From Petrosia ficiformis (lineage: Eukaryota; Porifera; Demospongiae; Haplosclerida; Petrosiidae): DNA of 64,000 nucleotides. Positions 1 to 11,052 of this stretch are shown in pieces. The translations under genes were made by a program, and so were the position numbers. Numbering within the stretch: the first letter of the stretch is position 1; the number at the start of each line of letters is the position of its first letter. The DNA is taken from assembly GCA_947044365.1 (NCBI GenBank), contig OX345647.1, positions 981,001-1,045,000 of the forward strand, written 5' to 3'. Under the pieces are notes generated by a model. It had not been told where the DNA came from. It made no database searches and was given only the letters and a program-made list of their open reading frames with translations.

Positions 1-56
1 TTGTGTTAAGTTTCATATATGATCACATCATTACATTTAAAATTATAATTACACAG

Positions 57-3000
57 TTTCTGATACACCCACTGATCTCACACTAACAAGACTGGGTACA
101 GGTCTGCTTCATGTACAACTCTCCTGGTCAGGATCATCACCTAGATATGAGGTGTTCTATTCTCTCAGTGGTAGTAATGATATTCTGAGTTTAGTAAACA
201 CCACTGATACAACATACAGTGTGACATCAGGACTCACTCAGGGTCAAACATATGAGTTCTTTGTGGTATCATATGGTAATGATGGTACTCCTGTACTACC
301 CAGTGTTAATAGTAGTATTGAGAGTGTGACATTAAGTAAGTGATAGTAAACATCTTGTGTATTATCATCACTATATTACTGATTCCCTTCAGCACTACCA
401 TCAGTGAGTGACCTCACAGCTACTTCCACTAGTAACACTATTACTCTGACATGGACTGAACCTGATCCAATCCCTTCTATTGGTTACAGTATAACACGTC
501 GGTGTCGTAGACTATGTGAGGCATCATTTAATTATTTTGAACAAAGGATCTCTAGTTCATCACCACTTGTGTTCAGTGGTATAAATCCTGGTAGTTATTG
601 CGAAATCGCAATATTCATTGGAGGATTTGGTACTGAGCACATTGAGTTTGATAGTGGTAATATTGTTACCACTCTCTCTGCTGGTGAGTTGACAAAATGA
701 TATTATAAATTAGAACTGGCCAACAGATAAAGAATGGATCTGGGTATCAGGTTGAATAATTTGTGTGGGTGCTCGTTCAAGTTTTAATTGAAATTTAATG
801 TGTGGGTGGGCACATTTTCAGCGAGATGTACAACTCTAATGTTTCTCAAGAAGCACCCTACCCTTCCAGCCTGTCCCCTCCCCTTAATGTTTATCCTGGA
901 GGAAACACAGGCATTACACTGGTGGGACAACACTAACATTTTTAGTAATTGTGTGTGATAGACTATGGGCTTAGTACAAAATAAATAAAAGTTTATATGA
1001 CTGTTTAATGAATAAATATCTCCTCAGGTTTATTATGAATTTTATAACTCCATTTTGATATTTCTTTCTCAGAGCCTACTTCTTCTCTAGAGAACATTGT
1101 TTTCTCATCAGTTGAGGCTAGGTCTTTCAATATCGCATGGGATGAATTACCTTGTTCTGAACAGAATGGACCCATCACTGGATACTTACTCTACTACACA
1201 AATACAACATTTTCTGACAATATCAACATCACTGGAGGAGAGAACAGAGCATACACTCTCACTGAACTGAGACCATATACCAACTACACTTTGACAGTAG
1301 CAACATACAATGATGGTGGAACTGGACCATCAAGTGATGATAGAACACAACAGACAGGACAAGCTGGTCAGTTAGTATATTCATTACTAGTTCATGTTTC
1401 ATATGATTTTTGTGTCTCTCAGTACCTACTTCTTTTCCAGAGAATGTAATCTTCTCATCAGTTGAAGCTAGGTCTTTGACTGTTTCATGGGATAAGGTAC
1501 CTCCTTCTGGACAGAATGGACCCATCACTGGATACTTACTTTACTACACAAATACAACATTCTCCGACACAATCAACATCACTGGAGGAGAGAAACGAGC
1601 ATATACTCTCACTGAACTGAGACCATATACTAACTATACTGTGACAGTAGCAGCATACAATGATGTTGGAACTGGACCAACAAGTGATAATAGAACACAA
1701 CAGACAGAACAAGCTAGTCAGTTAGTATATTCATTACTAGTTCATGTTTCATATGATGTTTGTGTCTCTCAGAACCTACTTCTTCTCCAGAGAACATAAT
1801 CTTCTCATCAGTTGAGGCTAGATCTTTGAGTGTTTCATGGGATGAGGTACCTCCTTCTGGACAGAATGGACCCATCACTGGATACTTACTCTACTACACA
1901 AGCAAAACATTCTCTGACACTATCAACATCACTGGAGGAGAGAACAGAGCATACACTCTCACTGAACTGAGACCATATACCAACTACACTGTGACAGTAT
2001 CAGCATACAATGATGTTGGAATTGGACCAACAAGTGATAATAGAACACAACAGACAGAACAAGCTGGTCAGTTAGTATATTCATTACTAGTTCATGTTTC
2101 ATATGATGTTTATGTCTCTCAGAACCTGATGTGGTGTCAAACCTAATGTCAAGTGGATCAGATGTAGATCAGATCAGTATCACATGGAATCAACCCTCTA
2201 TGCCTAATGGTATCATCATTGTGTATGAAATACGTTATAGAGAGTCTGACAACAGTGATTCATTTCTATTTTTTGTAAATGGTATAACAAACACACAATA
2301 TATCATATCAGGATTAACAAGTTTCATAAGTTATACCATTGGTGTAAGAGCATATACTATTGCTGGTCCAGGAGAATGGACAGATATACAAGCCTCTACT
2401 CTGTTACCAGGTATATCCAGTGTATATAGAACTATTATTAATATGTTATTATAATACAGGAATAGAAGATCTAATAGTTGAGATATTAGAAGATATAGTA
2501 ATCATTAACTGGACACCTCTGAACTACACTGAACTCACAAGTTATGTACTGGAATACAAACCAACTAATGAACAGACATTTCAAACTATTATATTCCCGG
2601 TATCAGTAGTCTCTACAGGATCACCTAGATTACAACATGATATTGAGTATGTGTTTCAGGTGTATGGTGTCTTCACTATTAATAATGTGGAATATGAGAG
2701 TGAGAGATCACCTCCAGTTACTATAATGATTACAATGGACAGTTCAACTACTAGTTCAACTCCATCATCTACTACTAGTTCAACTCCATCATCTACTACT
2801 AGTTCAACTCCATCATCTACTACTTGTTCAACTCCATCACTCATCTCTTCATCTAATGATTCACAGACTGGATCTACTGGTCTAGTAGCTGGTATATCAG
2901 TGTTGAGTATTACTAATATCTTTTTAGTGATAATAGTTGTTATTCTTGTGGTATTACTGTTTATTGAAAAGAATAAAAATAATACAAGAGAAATGCAAAA

Positions 3001-3279
3001 GTTTGTGATAGACATATTAATAATTGAAAATATATATAATTATCATTTTTCAGATCCGCAGTTCAACCTGTCGAAGAACCTATATATGAAATAATGGAAG
3101 ATTCAAAGTTAGTATAATTATATGATAATCATATGATATATTATATACATGTAATATAATATCATTATAGGAAAGATATCGAAATGAAAGAGTGTCAAGC
3201 ATATGGACATGTAGAAACATCTTCACAAACACAACAGGAAGGACAGCAAGATGAAACTGATGTTTATGAAACTGTTTAA
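57..3279 (+). CDS. Receptor A: FN3-repeat membrane protein with tyrosine-rich tail (5' end outside window)
   Basis: Nine exons are readable: 57-335, 393-683, 1073-1366, 1423-1716, 1773-2066, 2123-2410, 2460-3000, 3054-3107 and 3171-3279. Their lengths sum to 2444 bases, in frame once one base is taken from a missing upstream exon. The order is two divergent FN3-like domains (the second with CRRLC), three near-identical FN3 domains, two more divergent FN3 domains, a Ser/Thr stalk of repeated SSTTSSTP units (about 2740-2860), a transmembrane helix ending before a basic stop (about 2880-2975), and a cytoplasmic tail. The tail has PIYEIM (a YxxM motif), AYGHV and VYETV, and ends in ETV, which fits a class I PDZ ligand. 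Domain exons have phase-1 borders. The upstream part presumably carries the signal peptide and Ig domains seen in its neighbours. A cell-surface adhesion or recognition receptor that signals through SH2 proteins is an inference. Confidence 0.8.
740..1072. other. Long intron of receptor A
   Basis: This non-coding stretch separates the CRRLC-type FN3 exon from the first canonical FN3 exon. The other introns in this gene are about 50-60 bp, so it may hold an insertion. No open frame or clear terminal inverted repeat was seen. Confidence 0.5.
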
Positions 3280-3566
3280 CTAAACAAATTATATATACAT
3301 TATCATAGTAGTGGCTAGTCAGTTGAACTTGTGACGATATCAGTATATTTACATGTTTTGATAAATGAATTTTGTTTTTAGTTTACGATTTGCAAAATAT
3401 ATACTTAATTGATTCCTGATTGTGAATAGTGAATGATATTATTTACTATATTCTTAGTAGTTTAATATGGTGTAATATTATAGAGTACGTACATATGTAT
3501 AGATGTATCTTAATATACCAGTGTACATGTACATGTTACCATGGTGATATAGGGTAAGATTGTAAA

Positions 3567-3879
3567 GGAATGGGTGGAGCTATGTATCTGAGTGTTACCT
3601 TGGAACATACAACAAAGATATTATTATTATATGATATAAAACTAATCAGTGATATATTATTGGATGGTAGTCATAAGATATTAGATGAATGTAGTCTACC
3701 ATTAACAGGAAAGAACTGTGTGGATTGTATTATTACTGAAATGGTATGTGTACATATGTATAAACAGACATGTGATTATGTATGTACATGTTGTGTTTAG
3801 GGTGTGTTTAAAGAGAAGGGTCTGATACTTATTGAAATTTCAGAAGGGGTCACTATAGATGATATAAAACAAGCAACAG
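3567..3879 (+). pseudogene. Fragment of a succinyl-CoA:3-ketoacid CoA-transferase (OXCT/SCOT) gene
   Basis: Two exon-like blocks resemble the C-terminal region of SCOT, the mitochondrial ketone-body-activating enzyme. The first begins GMGGAM and includes [17 protein letters not shown]. The second, after a gtatgt...ttag intron, includes VFKEKGLILIEISEG and DDIKQATG. The segment after MGGAM is shortened compared with the family, and a low-complexity stretch follows LEHTTK where a donor site seems to have been lost. No upstream catalytic part and no last exon are nearby. I read it as a decayed, partial copy stranded between receptors A and B. The family match rests on recalled motifs, so the gene identity is likely but not proven. 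Confidence 0.65.
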
Positions 3880-4430
3880 GTATTAGATGTACAAGAAGCA
3901 GAATAAATAAATCATTGTATAATTTATTTATAGTCGTTATATTTGATTATTAATTTGGGGGAGTTTAGTGTTTCATGACAAATGTATTGGTTAGTGCAGT
4001 TGCAAGGATTTAACAATTAGTTGTTGTTTAGGAGATACATATATCTAACACCATAGCTACTTTGTACTAATTATATTAAAATATGTAAACGATATATGTA
4101 CCAATTATTATCAAATAATATTTATCATGCCTAATATCTCATATTAGATGCACAAAGAAGGTTTGGAGACCTAAAATGATTAAATTAAAATATTTATTCT
4201 GCTTCTTTGTATATCTATTATACAGCATAAGGAAATGGACACTACAATTATTAGATTATACTTAGTACAAGTACATATAAATCATCATAATAGTCTACAT
4301 GACCAATTAAATTACTATGCCATGTAATTGTACATGTACTAACTATATAATAAATTAGTTATTTTAACAATTCTATTTTTGTGGTGTACTGTAATTCAGG
4401 AGTATCACTGTTAATGATTTCTTGTTCAAG
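3880..4430. other. Intergenic region upstream of receptor B
   Basis: AT-rich DNA with no credible ORF. It contains one copy (about 3984-4080) of an interspersed repeat that recurs at about 6817-6915. The promoter and 5' UTR of receptor B presumably lie in its last 200 bases. Confidence 0.5.
3984..4080. repeat. Interspersed AT-rich repeat, copy 1
   Basis: It shares an ordered set of words with 6817-6915: ttagt-cagtt-caaggatt, ttagttg-ttgtt, aggagatacat, and atagctactttgtactaatta. The similarity runs for roughly 95 bases with small indels. Confidence 0.6.
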
Positions 4431-7400
4431 ATGAATATATCATCAGTATTATATATAATAGTACTAGTAGTATGTTCATTATCAGGAATACAAGGACAAC
4501 AAAGTAGACCCATACCACCAGAAGGAGGTAAATCTTTATGAAGTTGTTATGTATTACATTCTCAATACTATATTATTATAGTTGTATATTTGTGGGCTGA
4601 GTATCTTGAAATAATATTACCAGACTACTATATGATTACATCTCAACAATTCCCTGATACTGAGAAGGATGGTGATGGTGATAACTATCCTGAGGGTATT
4701 TCGTGTCTGCATTATATGTCCAACACCTATGGAACCTTTTACTATCCTAATGGTACTGAAGTTGTAGTATACACCGGAACATTTACTAATAGTAGGAAAA
4801 CAAACACTTACTCTGGAGCAGACCCCATATTTCAGACTAATAAACAGCTCGCATATACTATATTAATGAGAGATACAGGTTCAACAACACCAATAACACC
4901 AGATTATGAGGGTCTGTACAAATGTATCATTGATGATAGAACACTAGTAGTAGGAGTGTATGATACCAGTACATACAATGATAATAGTGAGTTAATGATG
5001 AGTTGTGTAGTAATAGTATATAATATATCATTTCATTTTATAGCTGGTCCTAAAGCAGGAGACATGTCATTATCCCTGATCTCCACACCAAGATATGTTG
5101 ATCCTCCAGTATTCAACCTGATCTTCACTGTCACAGATGGACCTCCTACTAATGTCACATGTACAGGACCAAACTCATTTAGTATTGATGAAACAAGTGA
5201 TGACTTGTCTCGTGAGGTAGTGAGTGTTGGTATGGCTACACTGGTGACAGTGACAGTGAGGATGAGAGAGGAAGGTGACTATAAGTGTACTGTCTTTAAT
5301 GCCAGAGTAGAGGATGGTACTATTAATGGTGTCCTTGCTACTAATAGCAGTTCATCATTAAGTGTATCAGGTTAGTGGAAAAGTAATAATTAAATGTGAC
5401 CATCCATGAGAATCCCAAAGAATTGACATGAAATATGAGAGTCAGATTTAGAATACCAAACATATGCTCTATACATATATAAGTATAGCTAAAATCGATT
5501 TGAAGGTAATTCACCATTAATTGATAGAACGCCACCCTACTCTACAAATTTCTAAATGAAAGCCTGTATACTCATTAAAAGTTAAATGTTACAACAACAC
5601 TTGTATTACAATTCCATTCTTGGGGACAATTAAACTCATGAGCAACAATTACACTATACATGCATCACTATAAAAAGAAAATTGTTTAAGTAACTAATTT
5701 ATTGAGAAATATTGGAAATTTAATTAGTTGGTTGCGGTTGCCAAAACTACTTCATACCAGTTGTAACTAACCAATTATTGAGGCACTATTAGGTATCTTG
5801 GCTGTGAAGGTAGGTGGGAGATTGAGTATTCATTTTGTACTGTACTGTCAAAATAGTGGAGTGGCCTCTTACAATGGTGGGGCTTGTGTGCCCAACTGTA
5901 CTAACCAGTAAATACTATAGTTATTTTAACTTGATAAGCTTGTGTGTGAATATATAGGATAATACAAGTTCATAATTGTATAATGAAATAATCACATTAA
6001 AATTGTTGGTGAATATGAATGGACAATTCAAATTACTTAGCTAGTGAATCCACTCGCGGTACAGACATGAAGTGTACGGATTGCAATTGTTATTACTGAC
6101 AAGAAAACAATTGCAGACAATATAATATTATAAATAAATGTTATTTATATAATGTGTATGGAACAACTTTACACTCCAAGAATACGCAAGTCCTATATAC
6201 TATAAGAGGAACGCAAAGCAAGTATAGAATATTTTTGTGGCTTCAATCACTGGCATGAACTGAAATAAGTGAAGGGGCTGGTTATGTGAGACTAGTATTC
6301 ATTATTGTTTGATATTTAATTTTACAGTTTAAAAGAATATCAGTAAAATTCTACATGTATTAATATAAACCCACATGTAAAGAATACTTAAAGGCACAAG
6401 GCCATTCTACCTTAAGAGTACAGTTTGTGTGTACTTAATTTAGCACATTTTAGTGATTCATAACTCCATGTTGTAGCAGCCACTACCTGAAATTGTACTC
6501 GATTGCAAGCAGTGCTTCAATAGTGATAGCCTTTAAACAAGATGCATGAGTTATGATTCAATGTACTCATTTGCCAATGGGGTAGCCAAGGAAGGGATGT
6601 TGGGGCGGCATGTGTCCCCTCAACAGCTGACTGTCTGTGCCGTACTTTTAGTTAGTTACTCATCAATCCTGTTACTTTTAGTTTCGTTATAGTTAGTTTT
6701 TGACATCCCAAAATAATTTTTAGTTAGTTATAGTTAGTTATAGTTAGTTTCAATGACAATCTTATATATGATTATCTCATTGCAAAAAACAAAAATTAAT
6801 GGTTGAAATAACTAATTTATTGGTTAGTACAGTTACAAGGATTAAATAATTACATTAGTTGGTTGTTCAGGAGATACATCTAATGGAATAGCTACTTTGT
6901 ACTAATTATATTCAATTAGTTGAAGCAGTATAATTTTAGGTTCTGTCTACTTATATTTAATATCAACAATTTAGTATAAGTTTACTACTAAAATACATGT
7001 ATCTGGCCATCAAAAGGGGTTTGGAAAACTGCACACACATAACCAATGTATCTTTTAATATTTTGTGCAAATTATGTCGTAGTAACATCATGCATGTAGT
7101 CACAACATCCTCTATGACAATTGATAAACTAAATTGCAACTGTACTAACCAATGTAATGGTTATTTTTGCAGAGATTTTATCACATTACTTGTACAAAAG
7201 AATGTTTTATTTAATGCTGGCTATTGCTAGATGAAATCTACACAGGGAGGGACTTTGGAAAATGAAGATCTTTTGTAATGTAAACTAATTAGTGGTTAAA
7301 TGTAGTGGTTAATTTCGTTAATCATGTATAATTATTATTATTATAACCATAAAATTTGTATATAAATAACTATCAATTATAACTGTTTGGTTTTCATGAA

Positions 7401-9785
7401 TGATCATCTTTTATATACGTATGTACAGTTTCTGATACACCCACTGATCTCACACTAACAAGACTGGGTACAGGTCTGGATCATGTACACCTCTCCTGGA
7501 CAGGATCATCATCTAGATATGAGGTGTTCTATTCTCTTGGTGGTAGTGATAATATTCAGAGTTTAGTAAACACCACTCATACAACATATGCTATAGCAGG
7601 ACTCACTCAGGGTCAAAGATATGAGTTCTTTGTGGTATCTGATGGTAATGATGATCGTGTACTACCCAGTGCTAAAAGTAGTATTAAGAGCATGACATTA
7701 AGTAAGTGATAGTAAACATCTTGTGTATTATAATCACTATATTACTGATTACCTTCAGCACTACCATCAGTGAGTGACCTCACAGCTACTTCTACTAGTA
7801 ACACTATTACTCTGACATGGATTAAACCTGCTCCAATCCCTTCTAATGGTTATGCTGCAACACGTCAATGTCGTAGACTATGTGAGGAATCATTAGATAA
7901 CATTGTTGAAGAGACCTCTAGTTCATCATCACTTATATTCAGCGGAGTTAATCCTGGTAGTTACTGTACTGTCTTATTGATTGGATTATATGGTGATGAT
8001 GTCTACTCACCTGCTAGTGGATTTGCTACCACACTTTCCATAGGTCAGTTTTCTTTATAATAGTGAAATATAACTGAAATTTCATTTTGGTATCACTCTC
8101 CAGCACCTATATCTCCTCCAGAGAATATTATTTTCTCATCAATTGAAGCTAGATCTTTGAATGTCTCATGGGATGAAGTACCTTGTTCTGAACAGAATGG
8201 ACCCATTGCTGGATACTTACTCTACTACACAAACACAACATTCTATGATACTATCAACATCACTGGAGGAGAGAACAGATCATACTTTCTCACTGAACTG
8301 AGACCATATACCAACTACACTATGACAGTGTCAGCATACAATGATGCTAGAACTGGACCAACAAGTGATAATAAAACACAACAGACGAAACAAGCTAGTC
8401 AGTTAGTATATCATTACTAAATATATAATTCACATGATGTTTGTGTCTCTCAGAACCTACATCTCCTCCAGAGAACATAATCTTCTCATCAGTTCAGGCT
8501 AGGTCCATCAACATCTCATGGGATGAGGTACCTCCTTCTGGACAGAATGGACCCATCACTGGATACTTACTCTACTACACAAACACAATATTCTCTGACA
8601 CTATCAACATCACTGGAAGAAAGAACAGATCATACATTCTCACTGAACTGAGACCATATACCAACTACACTGTGACAGTATCAGCATACAATGATGTTGG
8701 AACTGGACCAACAAGTGATAATAAAACACAACTGACGAAACAAGCTAGTCAGTTAGTATATGATTACTGAATACATAATTCACATGATGTTTGTGTCCCT
8801 CAGAACCTACATCTCCTCCAGCGAACATATTCTTCTCATCAGTTGAGACTAGATCTATTAACATTTCATGGGATGAGGTACCCGAATCTAGACAGAATGG
8901 ACCCATCACTGGATACTTACTTTATTACACTAACACAACATTCTCTGACACTATTAACATCACTGGAGGAGAGAACAGATCATTCATTCTCACCGAACTG
9001 AGACCGTATACCAACTACACTGTGACAGTGTCAGCATACAATGATGCTGGAACTGGACCATCAAGTGATAATAGAATACAACGTACAGAACGAGCTAGTC
9101 AGTGATTAGTTTGTGTGTGTATAATTATTGAGAATGTATAACTATTTATAATTATAATTATTACTATATAACTATAATTAAGTATTGGTTTATTAATTAG
9201 CTGCACAACTATTTCAGTTGAGAATTGGAAGAACACATGACTGTGCTACATGGAGTGTAAGTATTATATATTTAGACATTACCTTTTACACTTTACATTT
9301 TCTTCAGTTAGATGAACTAAACCTGATCCAGACTGATATTATAACAGCTATCATTGATACTATTACCAGCCAGTGTGACTGTCACTTTAATGAGTCTGCA
9401 ATAACCGAAGATGAGTTCACTTGTCGCTATTCAAATTCTTATTTCACATACAGAGTTAAGATTGCTGTTCATTCACGTACATTTCCTTTGGCTGCTGAGG
9501 AGTATGTAAACCACATTCGTAACTGGGTAAAATCAGGGAGAGCTTCCTTCCTCTCCGAGAGGAGACGACTTTGGGTTGATGAAAGCTGTGACATTAATAT
9601 CACATCATTCACAGATCCAGAATGTCGACCTGGTAATATCATCAAGTCTTGAGATTACATAATTATGTTTGAACTAATAACTGGAAAATTTGTTTTAATT
9701 TAGTAACATTCCAGTTACAGTATTTTCAGTAGTAGCAGTAGTAATAGTAAAGTTGAATTTTTTTTTTTTGTTCTCATTTTCGTAA
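4431..9785 (+). CDS. Receptor B: Ig-Ig-FN3(5)-Cys domain-TM surface protein
   Basis: Eleven exons (4431-4527, 4582-4986, 5044-5370, 7429-7701, 7759-8043, 8104-8397, 8454-8747, 8804-9097, 9201-9256, 9308-9632, 9715-9785) total 2721 bases, or 906 residues. The start is the first ATG before a hydrophobic signal peptide (VLYIIVLVVCSLSG). Ig domain 1 ends in EGLYKC and Ig domain 2 in EGDYKC, the Ig-type D/E-G-x-Y-x-C pattern. Two divergent FN3-like domains follow, then three FN3 copies (ISWDEVP...GYLLYYTNT) at an exact 350-bp period. Next comes a Cys-containing C-terminal domain (HDCATW, SQCDCHF, FTCRYS, ESCDIN, PECRP), then a last exon encoding VTVFSVVAVVIVKLNFFF as the TM segment. Without that last splice the frame would stop at 9650-9652 with no membrane anchor. 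Function is unknown; recognition or adhesion is inferred from the architecture. Confidence 0.8.
5371..7428. other. Two-kilobase intron of receptor B
   Basis: This intron separates Ig domain 2 from the first FN3-like exon. Its first 120 bases resemble the equivalent intron of receptor D (16711-17404), while C and E have only about 57 bp here. It contains TTAGTTA repeats (about 6640-6760) and a copy of the interspersed repeat (6817-6915). A 77-codon open frame near 7000 has no recognisable content and is not called. Confidence 0.6.
6817..6915. repeat. Interspersed AT-rich repeat, copy 2
   Basis: Matches 3984-4080 in order and spacing, including aggagatacat and atagctactttgtactaattatatt. It lies inside the long intron of receptor B. 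Confidence 0.6.
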
Positions 9786-9795
9786 ATAAAACCTT

Positions 9796-9995
9796 TTGCA
9801 AATGGACTAAACACACAGCATGACTCTAAAGTGAATGCATCCAATCATAAACACAGGGTGTTGTTTCTCTGGTGTCTACTACTAAAAGAGTTATATTACA
9901 AGGTGTGTATGAATTATATGATAAAATGGAAACAACAGAATGGGAAGATAGAGAAGAAAGAATTAATAGATTAATAATCATTGGTGAGTGATAAA
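9796..9995 (+). pseudogene. ZNG1 fragment: intron and exon 12 copy
   Basis: Nearly identical to 25970-26165 of the intact ZNG1 gene. It includes part of intron 11, the acceptor, the whole 127-base exon 12 (9857-9983, starting [12 protein letters not shown]) and its gtgag donor. The exon is still open, but no other ZNG1 exon is within reach, so it is a stranded fragment. It starts directly behind the terminal exon of receptor B, where intact ZNG1 lies behind receptor E. Confidence 0.85.
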
Positions 9996-11052
9996 AAGAA
10001 AATAACTCAACAGCTCAGTCATCATAATGAATATATATATGAAACATAATAATCACGTTTCTGATAGAAGGACAAATTGCATCTTCTATAGTATTAACTT
10101 CTTTGAGAGGCTCTCACATATTATATATTACAGTGCATGGTAAACATGTGACCTTGCTATATCACTGTAAAAACTGAATTGTTGTTCAACAAATTAGACA
10201 GGTTGTGTTTCCTAAATACTCAACATAAAGTTTGGAAGCACTTAATTGTAGTAGTGTAAACAATCGACAGCCTTGTACATGGTATAACATAAACTTTTAA
10301 AGTTTTAGGAATTAACATACTCATAGTCCAATGAAATGTATAAGATATAAATCATCTGCTTTGGTTTACTGAACTGCTTCAACAAACACTATCTACTATA
10401 AACAAAACATTAACAGAAGTTCACACTAAAGAGCCCATATTTGTATGGACACAACAAAGACACATTGACGTTTAGCTAGGCCAATAAAATGCATGGAAAA
10501 AAAGGAGTTATAATTATTAATAGTGTACAGGTTCACTTTTATTACTAATGAGTTTATTCATCCATTCATGTTAGCCACCATTAGAGAAATCTTTGAATCA
10601 AAGTTGCAACTTTCAATTCATAAGAATAGGTTAGCATCAGATTGATTTATCTATTATAAATTAGTATTAATTTTGATTATTACTTATTTTAACTAATTGT
10701 AACATCCCTTAGTACATATAATACATATATATATATATATATAAATTGCTAACGTATATGTGATAGTTTTTAATCTACATGTAAAACGACTTAATTGTGA
10801 GCTGATTCACACAAAATAATATATCGTGTTGACCTAAACTAAAACCATAAACACTACAATACTGCTATATATATATATATATATATATATATTTCTTTTA
10901 ATTTACTAAACAATATAGTGGACATGATTGGTCTATATATAGTGATTGAAAAGTCTATAAGACCTACATAGATCTAACATAGTAGAGAAGTCACTCCAGT
11001 TTCATGATCTATTCTAGATTCACCCAAGTAGAAGAATAATCTGCTGTGCAAA
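9996..11052. other. Intergenic region upstream of receptor C
   Basis: No gene seen. The last 500 bases (about 10540-11050) match the region upstream of receptor E (about 20075-20575), including an (AT)n tract and the segment running from ttgacctaaactaaaacc to ctccagtttcatgatct. This probably contains the shared promoter of the C/E subtype. Confidence 0.65.

Noticed and set aside
1259..1528. Minus-strand ORFs over FN3 exons (also 13274-13495)
   Set aside because: Antisense shadows of conserved FN3 exons. They recur wherever the exon is repeated and have no independent features.
3570..3800. Intact small CoA-transferase gene
   Set aside because: Catalytic and N-terminal parts are missing, motifs are shortened and there is no last exon, so it is called a fragment.
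6997..7230. 77-codon ORF in the receptor B intron
   Set aside because: It has several Cys, but no homologue recognised, no copy in the paralogous introns and no splice support. Likely chance.
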